DNA from: Pseudoalteromonas arctica A 37-1-2 | GTDB taxonomy: Bacteria > Pseudomonadota > Gammaproteobacteria > Enterobacterales > Alteromonadaceae | Direction of reading: 5' to 3' | NCBI RefSeq assembly: GCF_000238395.3 | Contig: NZ_CP011025.1 | Coordinates: forward strand, 3,348,001 to 3,412,000 | Length of the DNA: 64,000 nt | Shown: positions 18,329 through 27,317 of the stretch, in pieces | How positions within the stretch are numbered: position 1 is the first letter of the stretch | Layout: every line of letters begins with the position of its first letter | Translations under genes and position numbers: made by a program | The notes under the pieces: model-generated | Told to the model about the DNA's origin: nothing | What the model saw: only the letters and a program-made list of their open reading frames with translations | The model's database searches: none

Positions 18329-19432
18329 CTATTTAACAATTAATCCGTAATCGTTATCTAAAATAGTAATTACTTCTTGGCGAGGATTCTCTGGGATCAC
18401 AATATCTTTACCTACAATTTTGCTCGCTATGCCAACATAGGTATTTGACACTTCAAGCATTACTGATTCTGGTAAAATATAATCTTTTGCTAATTGCTCA
18501 CGCTCACTCATGCGATCTTTATTTAATAATACGTCGCTCTCTGGCACATTATTAATAAGTAATTGGCGAAAACCTTCTTTAGAATTTTCAACAATTTTAC
18601 CATTTTTGTATGCTGCTTCATCCCAAATACGTGACGAATCAGGCGTGCCTACTTCATCTATATATATAAGCTGTTGCGCGCCATTTAAATCCTCTACATA
18701 ACCAAACTCAAATTTTGTATCTACAAAAATTTGGTTAAGCTTCGCTAGCTCATCACTAATTAATTTAAAACCTTCAACTAACAGTTTTTCGTATTTGGTT
18801 ACGTCATCTGCCGATTTAAAGTTAAATACATCTAAGTTATTAGTAATGTTAGCGCGAGTAATATTTACATCATCAACTGGCGGAATATCAGCAACGCCTT
18901 CAATAATACCTTTTGTTGATGGCGTAATTAAAACGTTATCAAGCTTTTGGTTCGCTTTTAAGCCTTCTGGTAAGTCAATACCACAAAAGTTACGTATGCC
19001 TTTAGCGTAGTCACGCCACATGCTGCCCGTAATATATTGGCGAGCAATTGCCTCTACTTTTACGGTACTGGCTTTGCGTACAATCCACACATACGGATGC
19101 GGAATATCAACAATATGATTACCCGCAAGACCCGCTTTATCAAATAACTTAAACCAATGGGCTGCCACTGAGTTTAACGCTATACCTTTACCTGGTACGC
19201 CATTTAAACCATTTTCGCCTTGCCAAATGCAATCAAATGCAGAAATTCGGTCTGAAATAACCATAATCGCAAGCTCAGTACCTGTCGGTACTTGGTAGCC
19301 TTTGTCTTTAATTAATCGTGCGCTGTCTTCATCAGTTAACCAATAAACTGAACGAACTTTACCGCTGTGTACTTCACCTTTGGTACGAATGGGTAAATCA
19401 TCGTTTACGTCTAAAACTTTATAGCTAGTCAT
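18329..19432 (-). CDS. purC: Phosphoribosylaminoimidazole-succinocarboxamide synthase (SAICAR synthetase), long form
   Basis: PurC joins CAIR and aspartate with ATP to make SAICAR in purine synthesis. The 367-residue length is that of the long type (E. coli has 237), found in several marine gammaproteobacteria. Recognisable parts are the N-terminal [25 protein letters not shown] near residue 57, the [13 protein letters not shown] segment and TKFEFGY. The start has GGAG at good spacing. It stands alone rather than in a pur operon. A short palindrome, AGCACTTAAGTGCT, abuts the stop codon at 18316-18329. Confidence 0.93.
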   Translation of the reverse strand: MTSYKVLDVNDDLPIRTKGEVHSGKVRSVYWLTDEDSARLIKDKGYQVPTGTELAIMVISDRISAFDCIWQGENGLNGVPGKGIALNSVAAHWFKLFDKAGLAGNHIVDIPHPYVWIVRKASTVKVEAIARQYITGSMWRDYAKGIRNFCGIDLPEGLKANQKLDNVLITPSTKGIIEGVADIPPVDDVNITRANITNNLDVFNFKSADDVTKYEKLLVEGFKLISDELAKLNQIFVDTKFEFGYVEDLNGAQQLIYIDEVGTPDSSRIWDEAAYKNGKIVENSKEGFRQLLINNVPESDVLLNKDRMSEREQLAKDYILPESVMLEVSNTYVGIASKIVGKDIVIPENPRQEVITILDNDYGLIVK

Positions 19433-19610
19433 GCTATCTCCGGGGTTAGGGATGCTCTTTGAGCAAAGTATGGTATGGGGTTATATGGGCTGTATAATAA
19501 TCTAGCCAACCTCAAAGCTCAATCGGATGCTTAAAACAAATAAAGGCATATATTTATAAGCGAGTCGCAATGGGGTAAACTTAATGTGCCAACCAGCCTG
19601 AGGAGATAGC

Positions 19611-20684
19611 TTGAACTACTTAACTGCCACTAAAAATAAAAAATACTTGATGTATATCTCTCAAAATTATTCGTACGCTATCTTGAGGCCTATTCAGGCT
19701 GCAGTACTAGCTAATGGTGGCGAAGTGCGCTGGTTTTTACAAGGTTTGGCAGTCAATCCTAATTTTTTAAAAAAAGAAGAAAAACGGCTTAATACAATAG
19801 AAGATATTCACGAATGGAAACCCGATGCAACGTTTGCACCGGCTAATTTAATACCCACTTTTTTCCCTGGTATCAAAGTAGGTGTGTTTCATGGCTTTGA
19901 TGCAGGTAAGCTAGATAAAAAAGGGAATAACGATCATCTTAAAGCTAGAGGTTGTTTCGACCTGTATTGTACACAAGGCCCAAATACAACAATCCCATTT
20001 AAAGCCTTACAAAGAAAACTAGGCTATTTCAAGGTAACAGAAACTGGCTGGCCTCCTCTTGACCGATTATTTGATGGCATCACCGAAACGCCTTATACAA
20101 ATAAATCAGACACCCGACCAACCTTATTAATCTGCTCTACATTTTCAAAGCGACTATCGCTTGCACCAAAGCTATATGAGCAAATAAAACATTTTAGTGA
20201 AACCGGAAAATGGCGAATTTCAATGCAATTTCATCCAAAAATGCCAACTGAATTGGTGAGCAAATATAAGGCATTAAGCAATCAAAATTTAACGTTTATT
20301 GAGACCGACGACGTAGTCCCTTTATTAAAATCAGCCGATGTTATGTTATGCGATACATCATCAGTACTTTTAATGTTTTTAGTCCAACGAAAACCTGTGG
20401 TCACCTTTTGTAATAATGCTCCTGAGGAACACCTACTTAATGTAACAGACCCTAATAAAGTTGAAGAAGCCTTAGAGCAGGCTTTCACGTACCCTAAAAC
20501 ACTTATGAAAAACATTGAAAACTATTGCCAAGAGCTTCATCCATATACTGATGGGCAGTCGAGTGAACGCGTAGTTGCTGCAACAAATGAGTTTTTATTA
20601 AGTGAAGATAAACTAAAACCTAAGCCATTTAATATTATTAGGCAATTTAAAACGCGCAGAAACCTCAATTATTGGAAATGGTAA
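19611..20684 (+). CDS. CDP-glycerol glycerophosphotransferase (TagB/TagF)-like protein
   Basis: The 357-residue protein carries hallmarks of the TagB/TagF family: VGVFHGFDAGK near residue 102, TETGWPPLDRLF near 143, LLICSTF, MQFHPKMP and SADVMLCDTSSVLLMFL near 245. Such enzymes transfer glycerol-phosphate or act on cell-surface polymers; in Gram-negative bacteria they serve capsule or O-antigen synthesis. Translation likely starts at TTG 19611, preceded by AGGAG (19601-19605); the first ATG is 13 codons in and lacks such a site. The ABC transporter gene starts 9 bases downstream, so the two are probably co-transcribed. The acceptor is unknown. Confidence 0.8.
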   Translation: MNYLTATKNKKYLMYISQNYSYAILRPIQAAVLANGGEVRWFLQGLAVNPNFLKKEEKRLNTIEDIHEWKPDATFAPANLIPTFFPGIKVGVFHGFDAGKLDKKGNNDHLKARGCFDLYCTQGPNTTIPFKALQRKLGYFKVTETGWPPLDRLFDGITETPYTNKSDTRPTLLICSTFSKRLSLAPKLYEQIKHFSETGKWRISMQFHPKMPTELVSKYKALSNQNLTFIETDDVVPLLKSADVMLCDTSSVLLMFLVQRKPVVTFCNNAPEEHLLNVTDPNKVEEALEQAFTYPKTLMKNIENYCQELHPYTDGQSSERVVAATNEFLLSEDKLKPKPFNIIRQFKTRRNLNYWKW

Positions 20685-20693
20685 AATAAAGTA

Positions 20694-21392
20694 ATGATCA
20701 ACCTAAAAAACGTAACTTTTAAGTGGCATAAAAGCGATAGCTCACCCACGCTCAACATAAAAGAGTTGGTTATAGAAAAAGGTGAGCATATTTTTTTACA
20801 CGGTCCTAGTGGCTCAGGTAAATCGACATTGTTAGCGATTCTTGCTGGTATTAATACAGCCACCAGCGGTGAGGTATCAATTTTAGACAAAAACCTAACT
20901 ACATTAAGCAATACTACCCGTGATATTTTTAGAGCGGATCACATTGGCTACATTTTTCAAAACTTTAACCTGCTTCCTTATTTAACCCCTATTGAAAATA
21001 TAACGCTTGGGTGTGAGTTTTCAAAAAGCCGAAAACAAAAAATATTAAAGAAATCATCAAATAAAAACTCTGCCTTACAAAAAGAAGCGATACGGTTATT
21101 AAATGCTTTAGGCCTTACTGCCCAGTATCACCATAAAGATGTAGCGACATTGAGTATTGGACAGCAACAGCGCGTTGCTGCCGCTCGCGCATTTATAGGC
21201 AGCCCTGAATTAATAATTGCTGATGAGCCCACATCTGCACTCGATACAAATAATCGTGGTAGCTTTATAAAGCTACTGTTTGAGCAGGCAAAGCTATCTA
21301 ATAGTACGTTGGTATTTGTGAGCCACGATGAAACACTAAAGCCTTTATTTAACCGCTCCATTGACCTTATAAATTTGCAGGAGCAGGTATGA
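20694..21392 (+). CDS. ABC transporter ATP-binding protein (LolD/MacB type)
   Basis: The 232-residue ATPase has Walker A GPSGSGKST near residue 40, Q-loop FQNFNLLPYLTP, signature LSIGQQQRVAAARA, Walker B LIIADEPTS and the H-loop VFVSHD. The sequence class is that of MacB/LolD ATPases that pair with FtsX-type permeases and move substrate by mechanotransmission rather than through a channel. Its stop overlaps the permease start by 4 bases (ATGA), showing translational coupling. An unusual lysine-rich insert (KSRKQKILKKSSNKN) lies between the Q-loop and signature. Confidence 0.93.
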   Translation: MINLKNVTFKWHKSDSSPTLNIKELVIEKGEHIFLHGPSGSGKSTLLAILAGINTATSGEVSILDKNLTTLSNTTRDIFRADHIGYIFQNFNLLPYLTPIENITLGCEFSKSRKQKILKKSSNKNSALQKEAIRLLNALGLTAQYHHKDVATLSIGQQQRVAAARAFIGSPELIIADEPTSALDTNNRGSFIKLLFEQAKLSNSTLVFVSHDETLKPLFNRSIDLINLQEQV

Positions 21393-22642
21393 TCATCACT
21401 AAACTTGCTTACAAAAGCTTATTAAATCGCCGCGCAAGTGTACTGCTTACATTATTTACTATCGCAATTAGTGTAATGCTACTTTTGAGTATTGAAGGTG
21501 TACGAATTGATGCTAAAAGTAGTTTTAGTAATACTATTTCGGGCACTGATTTAATTGTTGGTGCGCGTACCGGCGATATACAGTTGCTACTTTCGTCAGT
21601 ATTTAGAATTGGCCATACTAATAACGGCGTAAGTTGGAAAAGTTATGAATACATAACAAGTCAGCGAGGCGTAAAATGGAGCATACCTATAAGCCTAGGC
21701 GACAGCCATAAAGGCCAAGCGGTACTAGGCACAACACTTGATTACTTTAGCCATTATCGCTTTGCAAAAAAACAAAATTTAACCTTTAACAAAGGCCACC
21801 CTTTTGCCGCAATTAACGAAGTGGTGCTAGGTAGCGAAGTTGCAAATAAACTAGGCTACAAACTTAACGACTCTATTGTTATATCGCACGGCATGGGGAA
21901 CACGAGTTTTCATCATCATGACGATAACCCATTTAAAGTCGTCGGCATTTTAAACCCAACAGGCACGCCTGTTGATAAAACGCTGCATATTCCTTTGGCT
22001 GCAATCGATTTAATTCACGGCGGTAAAGCGAGCCTTGAGCATGAGCATGAGCATGAGCATGACGAACATAACAACCTAGTTGGGCATCCAAAACAAATTA
22101 CGGCATTTTTAATGGGATTCAAATCGCCTTTATACACGCTACAAATTAGGCGTAATATAAATCAATATAAGCCAGAAGCCTTGCTTGGGATTATGCCAAC
22201 CGTAACACTTAAAGAGTTATGGGAAATGCTCGCCATAGTAGAAAAAATACTTTTGCTATTCTCAGCTGTTGTCGTGTTAATTAGCCTACTTGGCATGCTA
22301 ACGACATTGCTCGCAAACCTGAGTCAGCGTCGTCGCGAACTTGCTATATTACGTTCGGTAGGCGCTCGCCCTTGGCATTTATTTACACTTATAAGTATTG
22401 AGTCACTACTGACCACTTTACTTGGTTGCCTAGTAGGTAGTGTGCTTTACTATTTAGTTATTTTTTCAGCCAGCGGTTACTTACAAAGCCATGCCGGTAT
22501 AAGCGTAAATATCACAATACTCTCTTACTATGAACTGGGCTTAATCGGCGTTATTATGGCAGCCGGTTTTATTATTGGCTTAATACCCGCTACTCGCGCT
22601 TATTTTTATTCACTCAGCGATGGTATGAGTATAAAAGCATAA
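21389..22642 (+). CDS. FtsX-family ABC permease with histidine-rich loop
   Basis: The 417-residue permease has a membrane helix near the N-terminus (about 16-36), a large periplasmic domain, and three C-terminal helices (about 290-320, 335-365, 385-410) with the conserved RRRELAILRSVGARPWH motif. The periplasmic domain contains HGMGNTSFHHHDD and a run of alternating Glu-His (EHEHEHEHDEHN, about residues 217-228) encoded by a tandem GAGCAT repeat. Histidine clusters suggest zinc or other metal binding. With the DUF3299 gene after it, the set resembles ZrgB-E-like zinc uptake genes of Vibrio, though the DUF2796 protein ZrgA is absent here (inference). Confidence 0.88.
   Translation: MIITKLAYKSLLNRRASVLLTLFTIAISVMLLLSIEGVRIDAKSSFSNTISGTDLIVGARTGDIQLLLSSVFRIGHTNNGVSWKSYEYITSQRGVKWSIPISLGDSHKGQAVLGTTLDYFSHYRFAKKQNLTFNKGHPFAAINEVVLGSEVANKLGYKLNDSIVISHGMGNTSFHHHDDNPFKVVGILNPTGTPVDKTLHIPLAAIDLIHGGKASLEHEHEHEHDEHNNLVGHPKQITAFLMGFKSPLYTLQIRRNINQYKPEALLGIMPTVTLKELWEMLAIVEKILLLFSAVVVLISLLGMLTTLLANLSQRRRELAILRSVGARPWHLFTLISIESLLTTLLGCLVGSVLYYLVIFSASGYLQSHAGISVNITILSYYELGLIGVIMAAGFIIGLIPATRAYFYSLSDGMSIKA
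22037..22060 (+). repeat. GAGCAT hexamer repeat, four units
   Basis: Four perfect tandem GAGCAT units inside the permease gene encode alternating Glu-His. A repeat like this can gain or lose units in frame, changing loop length without breaking the protein. Confidence 0.8.
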
Positions 22643-22656
22643 TTTTTAGGTATTTT

Positions 22657-23157
22657 ATGACATTTTTTAAAACAGCTTTTCAGTACATTGCTGCTATTGG
22701 CTTATTATTTATAAGCGTAGCGAGTTATGCTAATCCACCAAAAGAAATTTTTTGGGAAGACTTAATCCCTAAAAACCACGTGCAAATAGACACTCAAGCA
22801 CAAGCTAATCACGAAGGTAGTGATCAAAACTGGGTGCAACCCGATTTAGATGCTCCAGTGGTAAAGGCACTTGATGGCCAATCGGTGAGTTTGCCTGGTT
22901 TTGTTGTGCCACTTGAGGGCGATAGCGAAGTAATTACCGAGTTTTTACTCGTTCCTTATTTTGGCGCCTGTATACACGTACCACCACCACCGCCAAATCA
23001 AATAGTCCATGTAACAATTAAAGGTGGAGTACCAATAGATAGCCTATACGACGCAATTGTTGTAACTGGAATAATAAGTACTGAAACATGGTCGGGCGAA
23101 ATAGCGCAGGTAGGATATAAAATGAAAGCGGTCGGTGTAGCACCGTTCGAGCTTTAA
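22657..23157 (+). CDS. DUF3299 exported protein
   Basis: The 166-residue product has a signal peptide (about 1-25, VASYA-NP) and the DUF3299 core: LPGFVVPLEGD, then FLLVPYFGACIHVPPPPPNQIVHV with conserved Cys, His and a proline run. It follows the ABC permease by 14 bases and ends the operon. DUF3299 proteins commonly occur with FtsX-type ABC transporters in gammaproteobacteria; the Cys and His could bind metal. The exact role is not known to me. Confidence 0.88.
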   Translation: MTFFKTAFQYIAAIGLLFISVASYANPPKEIFWEDLIPKNHVQIDTQAQANHEGSDQNWVQPDLDAPVVKALDGQSVSLPGFVVPLEGDSEVITEFLLVPYFGACIHVPPPPPNQIVHVTIKGGVPIDSLYDAIVVTGIISTETWSGEIAQVGYKMKAVGVAPFEL

Positions 23158-23250
23158 AATAAAGGGCCCGCTTTTAAAGCTGGCCCTTAAATATCATTAA
23201 ATTTAGAATCGATAAAATTAAAATAACTGAATACTCAAATAACTAGATAA

Positions 23251-24060
23251 CTACTTTTGGCAATTTGAGCAAAAAATAGTACTGCGCTGCCCCAATCTAA
23301 TTTCTTCTAATTCGTTTTCACACGTCATACATGGCTTGCCTTTGCGCCCATATACTAATAACTCTTGAGCAAAATACCCGGGCTTACCATCACTTTGTGC
23401 AAAGTCTTTAAGCGTTGTACCACCTTGCATAATGGCCGCAGCAAGCGTGTCTTTTATAATAGGGATAAGTGCTTGATAACGTTTGAGCGATACTTTTCCC
23501 GCTTCTCGCTTTGGATGTATACCCGCTTTAAATAACGATTCATTCGCGTAAATATTACCAACACCAACCACCACTGCGTTATCCATAATAAATTGCTTTA
23601 CGGGTACTTTTTTATTGCGCGATTGTTCGTACACGCGTTTAGCAAAAAAATCATCGGTAAGCGGCTCAGGGCCTAGCTTAGAGAGTAGCTTATGCACTTC
23701 ACCTGGCTCTTGCCATAAGCAGCAACCAAAGCGACGAGGATCGTTTAAGCGCAGTGCTTTACCGTTGCCAAAAATAAACTCTACGTGGTCATGCTTTTTA
23801 AGCGGCTCACTTTTATCTACAACACGTAAATTACCTGACATACCCAAATGTAAAATAGTGCTCCCAAGCTCACAGTGCAAAAGTAAGTATTTAGCTCGTC
23901 GTTCAATACTAGTAACAATTAGCCCTTCAAGTTGATACACGTCATCTGGCACTGGCCAGCGCATACTGGCATTGTAAATATTTACCTTTGTAACAACTTG
24001 GTTTTGTACGTGGGGAGTGATGCCCATTCGGCTCACTTCTACCTCTGGTAATTCAGGCAT
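23251..24060 (-). CDS. mutM: Formamidopyrimidine-DNA glycosylase
   Basis: MutM removes 8-oxoguanine and ring-opened purines from DNA and cleaves the abasic site. The 269-residue protein starts PELPEVEV with catalytic Pro2/Glu3, has Lys in YLLLHCELGS-LHLGMSG near residue 60-75, the DNA-binding VGVGNIYANES loop near 168 and a C-terminal zinc finger with four Cys (CMTCEN ... CSNC). Length is standard. Its start overlaps the stop of the membrane protein gene upstream (TAATG), so both are probably one operon. Confidence 0.96.
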   Translation of the reverse strand: MPELPEVEVSRMGITPHVQNQVVTKVNIYNASMRWPVPDDVYQLEGLIVTSIERRAKYLLLHCELGSTILHLGMSGNLRVVDKSEPLKKHDHVEFIFGNGKALRLNDPRRFGCCLWQEPGEVHKLLSKLGPEPLTDDFFAKRVYEQSRNKKVPVKQFIMDNAVVVGVGNIYANESLFKAGIHPKREAGKVSLKRYQALIPIIKDTLAAAIMQGGTTLKDFAQSDGKPGYFAQELLVYGRKGKPCMTCENELEEIRLGQRSTIFCSNCQK

Positions 24061-24575
24061 TAATTAGACTCACTTTGTGAAAAATCAAAACTAGGAAATA
24101 ACTGCTGTGCAGTTTTTAAATCGAGTGCGAGTATTCGTTGGCTACTCTTTTCGAGTAAGTAATATTGCCCATCGCCTTTATAAAGCAAATAAACCCAAGG
24201 TAAACTCTCGCCAGCCAACTCAAATGTAGCAACATATAAAGGCGCATTAGGATTAAAAACAACAGATTCGTTAACGCCCATTAACTGCGCGCTTTGCCAT
24301 TGGTTAATTAAATCACTAAGTTGCTGCTCAGATGCTTGCCACACAAGCGGTATGTCTTTTTGTAGTGGGGTTGTACGCCAGCTTGTTCCTATTCGCTCAA
24401 TTTTTTGATCAACAAATTGCAGTGTCAGTACAAAACTTTGCTGGGGGAGTACGGCTTGTAATGTTGGTTTATCCTCCCCTCCCAAAAGTTGCTTATGCCA
24501 GCCATTTAAGAAGAAGATCATAATCAACATCGAAAATATTATAACGTTGTTCCAACCTTTACGGCCCAGTCGCAT
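24060..24575 (-). CDS. Hypothetical single-pass membrane protein upstream of mutM
   Basis: I do not recognise this 171-residue protein. It has one N-terminal helix (about 9-25, VIIFSMLIMIFFLNGW) and an otherwise soluble domain, likely periplasmic, rich in beta strands, with SLPWVYLLYKGDGQYYLLEK. Positive residues before the helix favour N-in orientation. It is translationally coupled to mutM. A role in DNA repair cannot be inferred from this alone. Confidence 0.7.
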   Translation of the reverse strand: MRLGRKGWNNVIIFSMLIMIFFLNGWHKQLLGGEDKPTLQAVLPQQSFVLTLQFVDQKIERIGTSWRTTPLQKDIPLVWQASEQQLSDLINQWQSAQLMGVNESVVFNPNAPLYVATFELAGESLPWVYLLYKGDGQYYLLEKSSQRILALDLKTAQQLFPSFDFSQSESN

Positions 24576-24693
24576 ATTAATACACCTAGTAAATTCAAGA
24601 TTTTAAAGTGTAACTAAAACTTAATTGCGCTGTCTATATGTTAAAGGCCGCAGACTTTGTTAGAATATCGGCAAATTTAAAGGAGTTCCGTCA

Positions 24694-25620
24694 ATGTCTA
24701 TGTATGTAGTGGGCCATAAAATCCCAGATTCAGATTCTATTTGTGGTGCAATTGCACTGGCTTATTTAAAAAACCAAATCGATGAGCCTGCAATTCCAAC
24801 TCGTCTTGGTGAAATTTCACCTGAAACTCAATTTATCCTTGATAAATTTGGCTTCGAAGCACCAGAGCTTAAATTAAGCTACGCGGGTGAAGATGTGTAT
24901 ATTGTAGATCACACAGAAAAAACACAAGCACCCGATGATATCGACCAAGCTCGCGTTGTTGGCGTGGTAGATCACCACAAATTAGGTGACTTAACATCAT
25001 CGACCCCGCTTGAATGTTGGATTCGTCCTGTTGGTTGTTCAAACACCATTATTAAAATGATGTACGACTTCTACAGCGTAGAAATCCCTAAAGACATCGC
25101 GGGTATTATGATGTGTGCAATTTTAAGCGACACAGTCATATTTAAATCACCAACATGTACCACTGCCGATATTAAATGTGTTGAAGCGTTAGCTGAAATT
25201 GCAGGTATCGATGACTTTAAAGAACTGGGTATGGATATGTTTCGCGTTAAATCTGCGGTAGAAGACACACCAGCACGTGATTTAGTAATGCGTGACTTTA
25301 AAGATTTCAACATGAACGGTAACCTAGTAGGCATTGGCCAACTAGAAGTAATCGACCTTGCTGTTTTTGACGATATTAAAGCAGACCTTGCAGCCGATAT
25401 TGCTAAGCTAAAAGTTGAGGGTAATCGCCACTCTGTATTTTTACTGCTTACCGATATAATGAAAGAAGGCTCAGAAATGCTAATTGTATCTGACGATGCA
25501 AACTTAGTTGAGCAGGCTTACGGTGTAAAACCAGAAAATGATAAAGTATGGTTAGATGGTGTACTGAGCCGTAAAAAGCAAGTAGTACCACCACTACAAG
25601 ATGCATTCACAAAAATCTAA
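24694..25620 (+). CDS. ppaC: Manganese-dependent inorganic pyrophosphatase (family II, DHH)
   Basis: PpaC hydrolyses pyrophosphate to two phosphates with Mn2+ or Co2+. The 308-residue protein has the DHH-superfamily motifs: VGHKIPDSDSICGA near residue 6, VDHTE near 74, VVDHHK near 94 and DTVIFKSPT near 148, followed by the DHHA2 domain with the SRKKQVVPPL substrate-binding motif at the C-terminus. AAGGAG lies upstream of the ATG at proper spacing. It is a single gene with a terminator about 100 bases downstream. Confidence 0.95.
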   Translation: MSMYVVGHKIPDSDSICGAIALAYLKNQIDEPAIPTRLGEISPETQFILDKFGFEAPELKLSYAGEDVYIVDHTEKTQAPDDIDQARVVGVVDHHKLGDLTSSTPLECWIRPVGCSNTIIKMMYDFYSVEIPKDIAGIMMCAILSDTVIFKSPTCTTADIKCVEALAEIAGIDDFKELGMDMFRVKSAVEDTPARDLVMRDFKDFNMNGNLVGIGQLEVIDLAVFDDIKADLAADIAKLKVEGNRHSVFLLLTDIMKEGSEMLIVSDDANLVEQAYGVKPENDKVWLDGVLSRKKQVVPPLQDAFTKI

Positions 25621-25622
25621 TG

Positions 25623-25692
25623 ATACCAATTTCATTAAAAACATGATTATTTTATCGCATTAAATAACTCACTAATTTAATGCTATTGGTAT
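25623..25692. repeat. Inverted repeat with ATACCAAT ends (MITE-like)
   Basis: The 17-base ends ATACCAAT-TTC-ATTAAA and TTTAAT-GCT-ATTGGTAT are inverted, mismatched only at the inner triplet, over a 70-base element directly after the ppaC stop. It looks like a small mobile or structured intergenic repeat rather than a terminator. Confidence 0.6.
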
Positions 25693-25712
25693 AACGTTTA
25701 TTGATTTAAAAG

Positions 25713-25742
25713 CCTTGTTGGTTATGCCAACGAGGTTTTTTT
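25713..25742 (+). terminator. ppaC terminator
   Basis: CCTTGTTGG pairs with CCAACGAGG (one T-G pair), followed by a run of eight T. Confidence 0.75.
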
Positions 25743-25773
25743 ATATCAATTCACTAATCATATTTTTAAAAAC

Positions 25774-25800
25774 AAAAAACCCAGCCTAAGCTGGGTTTTT
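25774..25800. terminator. Terminator of rpmB-rpmG
   Basis: AACCCAGC / GCTGGGTT stem with a 4-base loop and T-runs on both sides, so it can work in both directions; it lies 20 bases past the rpmG stop. Confidence 0.85.
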
Positions 25801-25820
25801 AAATTCTAAAAGAACTAAAA

Positions 25821-25976
25821 TTACTTAATTTTAGCTTCTTTAAAAAGAACATGTTTACGAATCTTTGGATCAAACTTTTTGATTTCCATCTTCTCAGGCA
25901 TGTTACGTTTGTTTTTGTCAGTAGTGTAGAAAAAACCAGTACCGGCAGTTGAAACTAAACGGATTTTATCGCGCAT
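25821..25976 (-). CDS. rpmG: Large ribosomal subunit protein bL33
   Basis: This 51-residue basic protein reads [19 protein letters not shown] at its start and ends [10 protein letters not shown], a clear bL33. It lacks the CxxC pairs of the zinc-binding form, so it is the zinc-independent type. It is 11 bases downstream of rpmB and shares its transcript. It binds the 50S E-site region. Confidence 0.97.
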
Positions 25977-25987
25977 GATTCAGATCC

Positions 25988-26224
25988 TTAAACTTTAACG
26001 CCGCGAGCACGGATTTCTGTAAGAACCGTGTCGATGCCTTTTTTATCGATAATACGCATACCTTTAGTAGTAGTGCGTAATGTTACAAAACGTTTTTCAC
26101 TTTCAACCCAAAAACGGTGTGTTTGTAGGTTAGGTAGGAAACGACGTCTAGTCGCGTTTCTCGCGTGTGAACGGTGATTACCAACCGCAGGACGCTTACC
26201 TGTAACTTGACATACTTTAGACAT
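25988..26224 (-). CDS. rpmB: Large ribosomal subunit protein bL28
   Basis: The 78-residue protein starts [11 protein letters not shown] and contains [16 protein letters not shown], standard for bL28. Length matches E. coli. It leads the rpmB-rpmG operon in the usual gammaproteobacterial position next to radC and coaBC. Only one cysteine remains, so it is the zinc-free form. Confidence 0.97.
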   Translation of the reverse strand: MSKVCQVTGKRPAVGNHRSHARNATRRRFLPNLQTHRFWVESEKRFVTLRTTTKGMRIIDKKGIDTVLTEIRARGVKV

Positions 26225-26498
26225 GTCTATATATCTCCAATAACTTCGCTCGAGCTTAATTTAATCTAAGGCCGTGTATTTCCGCCCTAGAGATAAATCG
26301 AAGGGCGCTCTTTATACAGCTTTTACAGGCAAAGATCAAACACTGATCTATCCAATCAGCTCATATATGTAAATTTGATAGCGGCTAATTATAAAGATCG
26401 AATGCCCTTAGGGAAAGTAAAAACTGCATTTAAATTAAACTAATTTGCCAAAACACGTTAAACAGCTCATTTTTAACACACTTCTGTATCTAACAAAG

Positions 26499-27173
26499 CT
26501 AAATCAGGCCTCGCTCGGCAAACGAAACACACGTTTCTCCACCAACAATGATGTGATCGAGCACACTTATGTCGACCAATTGCAGTGCTTGCTGCAATTT
26601 ATTAGTAATAAGTTTGTCTGCTTGGCTCGGTTCTGCAATACCACTTGGATGATTATGCGCAAAAATAACAGCGGCTGCATTATTTTTAAGGGCAGCCTTT
26701 ACCACTTCACGCGGATAAACGCTGGCAGAATTAATTGTGCCATAAAAAAGTATTTCATCTTTTACTAATCTATTTTGGCTATCCAGATATAACACCATAA
26801 ATACTTCTTGTTGCAAACCTCGCATTTGAATTGTTAGGTAATCGTAAACTGAGTTTGGCGAATTAAACACGGCGCCTCGTTGGCAACGCTCCTGCATATA
26901 ACGTTGGCTTAGCTCTAACACAGCTTGTAACTGAACATACTTAGCGGTCCCTAACCCCTTTTGAGAGCAAAACTCCTCAATGCTGGCATTAAACAAATTA
27001 TGAAGTGTTTTATTCTCGTTTAATAAATGCTGAGCCAACTCAATTACATTCATTCCCGGTAACCCTGTTCGTAAAAATATGGCAAGAAGCTCTGCGTCAG
27101 TCAGCGCCTTAGCTCCCTTTGCTATGAGCTTTTCACGAGGTCGAAGTGAGTTTGGTAGTGAAGTAAGTTGCAT
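26499..27173 (-). CDS. radC: RadC family JAB1/MPN domain protein
   Basis: The 224-residue protein has an N-terminal helix-hairpin-helix segment (LRPREKLIAKGAKALTDAELLAIFLRTG) and a JAMM-type metal motif HNHPSG-x7-D near residues 171-184. RadC was once linked to DNA repair, but its molecular function is unsettled. It lies in its usual place divergent from coaBC. Length is standard and the motif is intact. Confidence 0.95.
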   Translation of the reverse strand: MQLTSLPNSLRPREKLIAKGAKALTDAELLAIFLRTGLPGMNVIELAQHLLNENKTLHNLFNASIEEFCSQKGLGTAKYVQLQAVLELSQRYMQERCQRGAVFNSPNSVYDYLTIQMRGLQQEVFMVLYLDSQNRLVKDEILFYGTINSASVYPREVVKAALKNNAAAVIFAHNHPSGIAEPSQADKLITNKLQQALQLVDISVLDHIIVGGETCVSFAERGLI

Positions 27174-27317
27174 TATTCATCCTTGAGAGGCGAAAGTGTC
27201 TTATAAATGTAATGCAAATTTGAAATTTAGCCTGTTATTTCGAATTAAAAAACTTCGCTGTATGGGTAAAGATTTGTTATTTTAAGCCCAATATTTAATA
27301 AAAACTGATGAACATCC

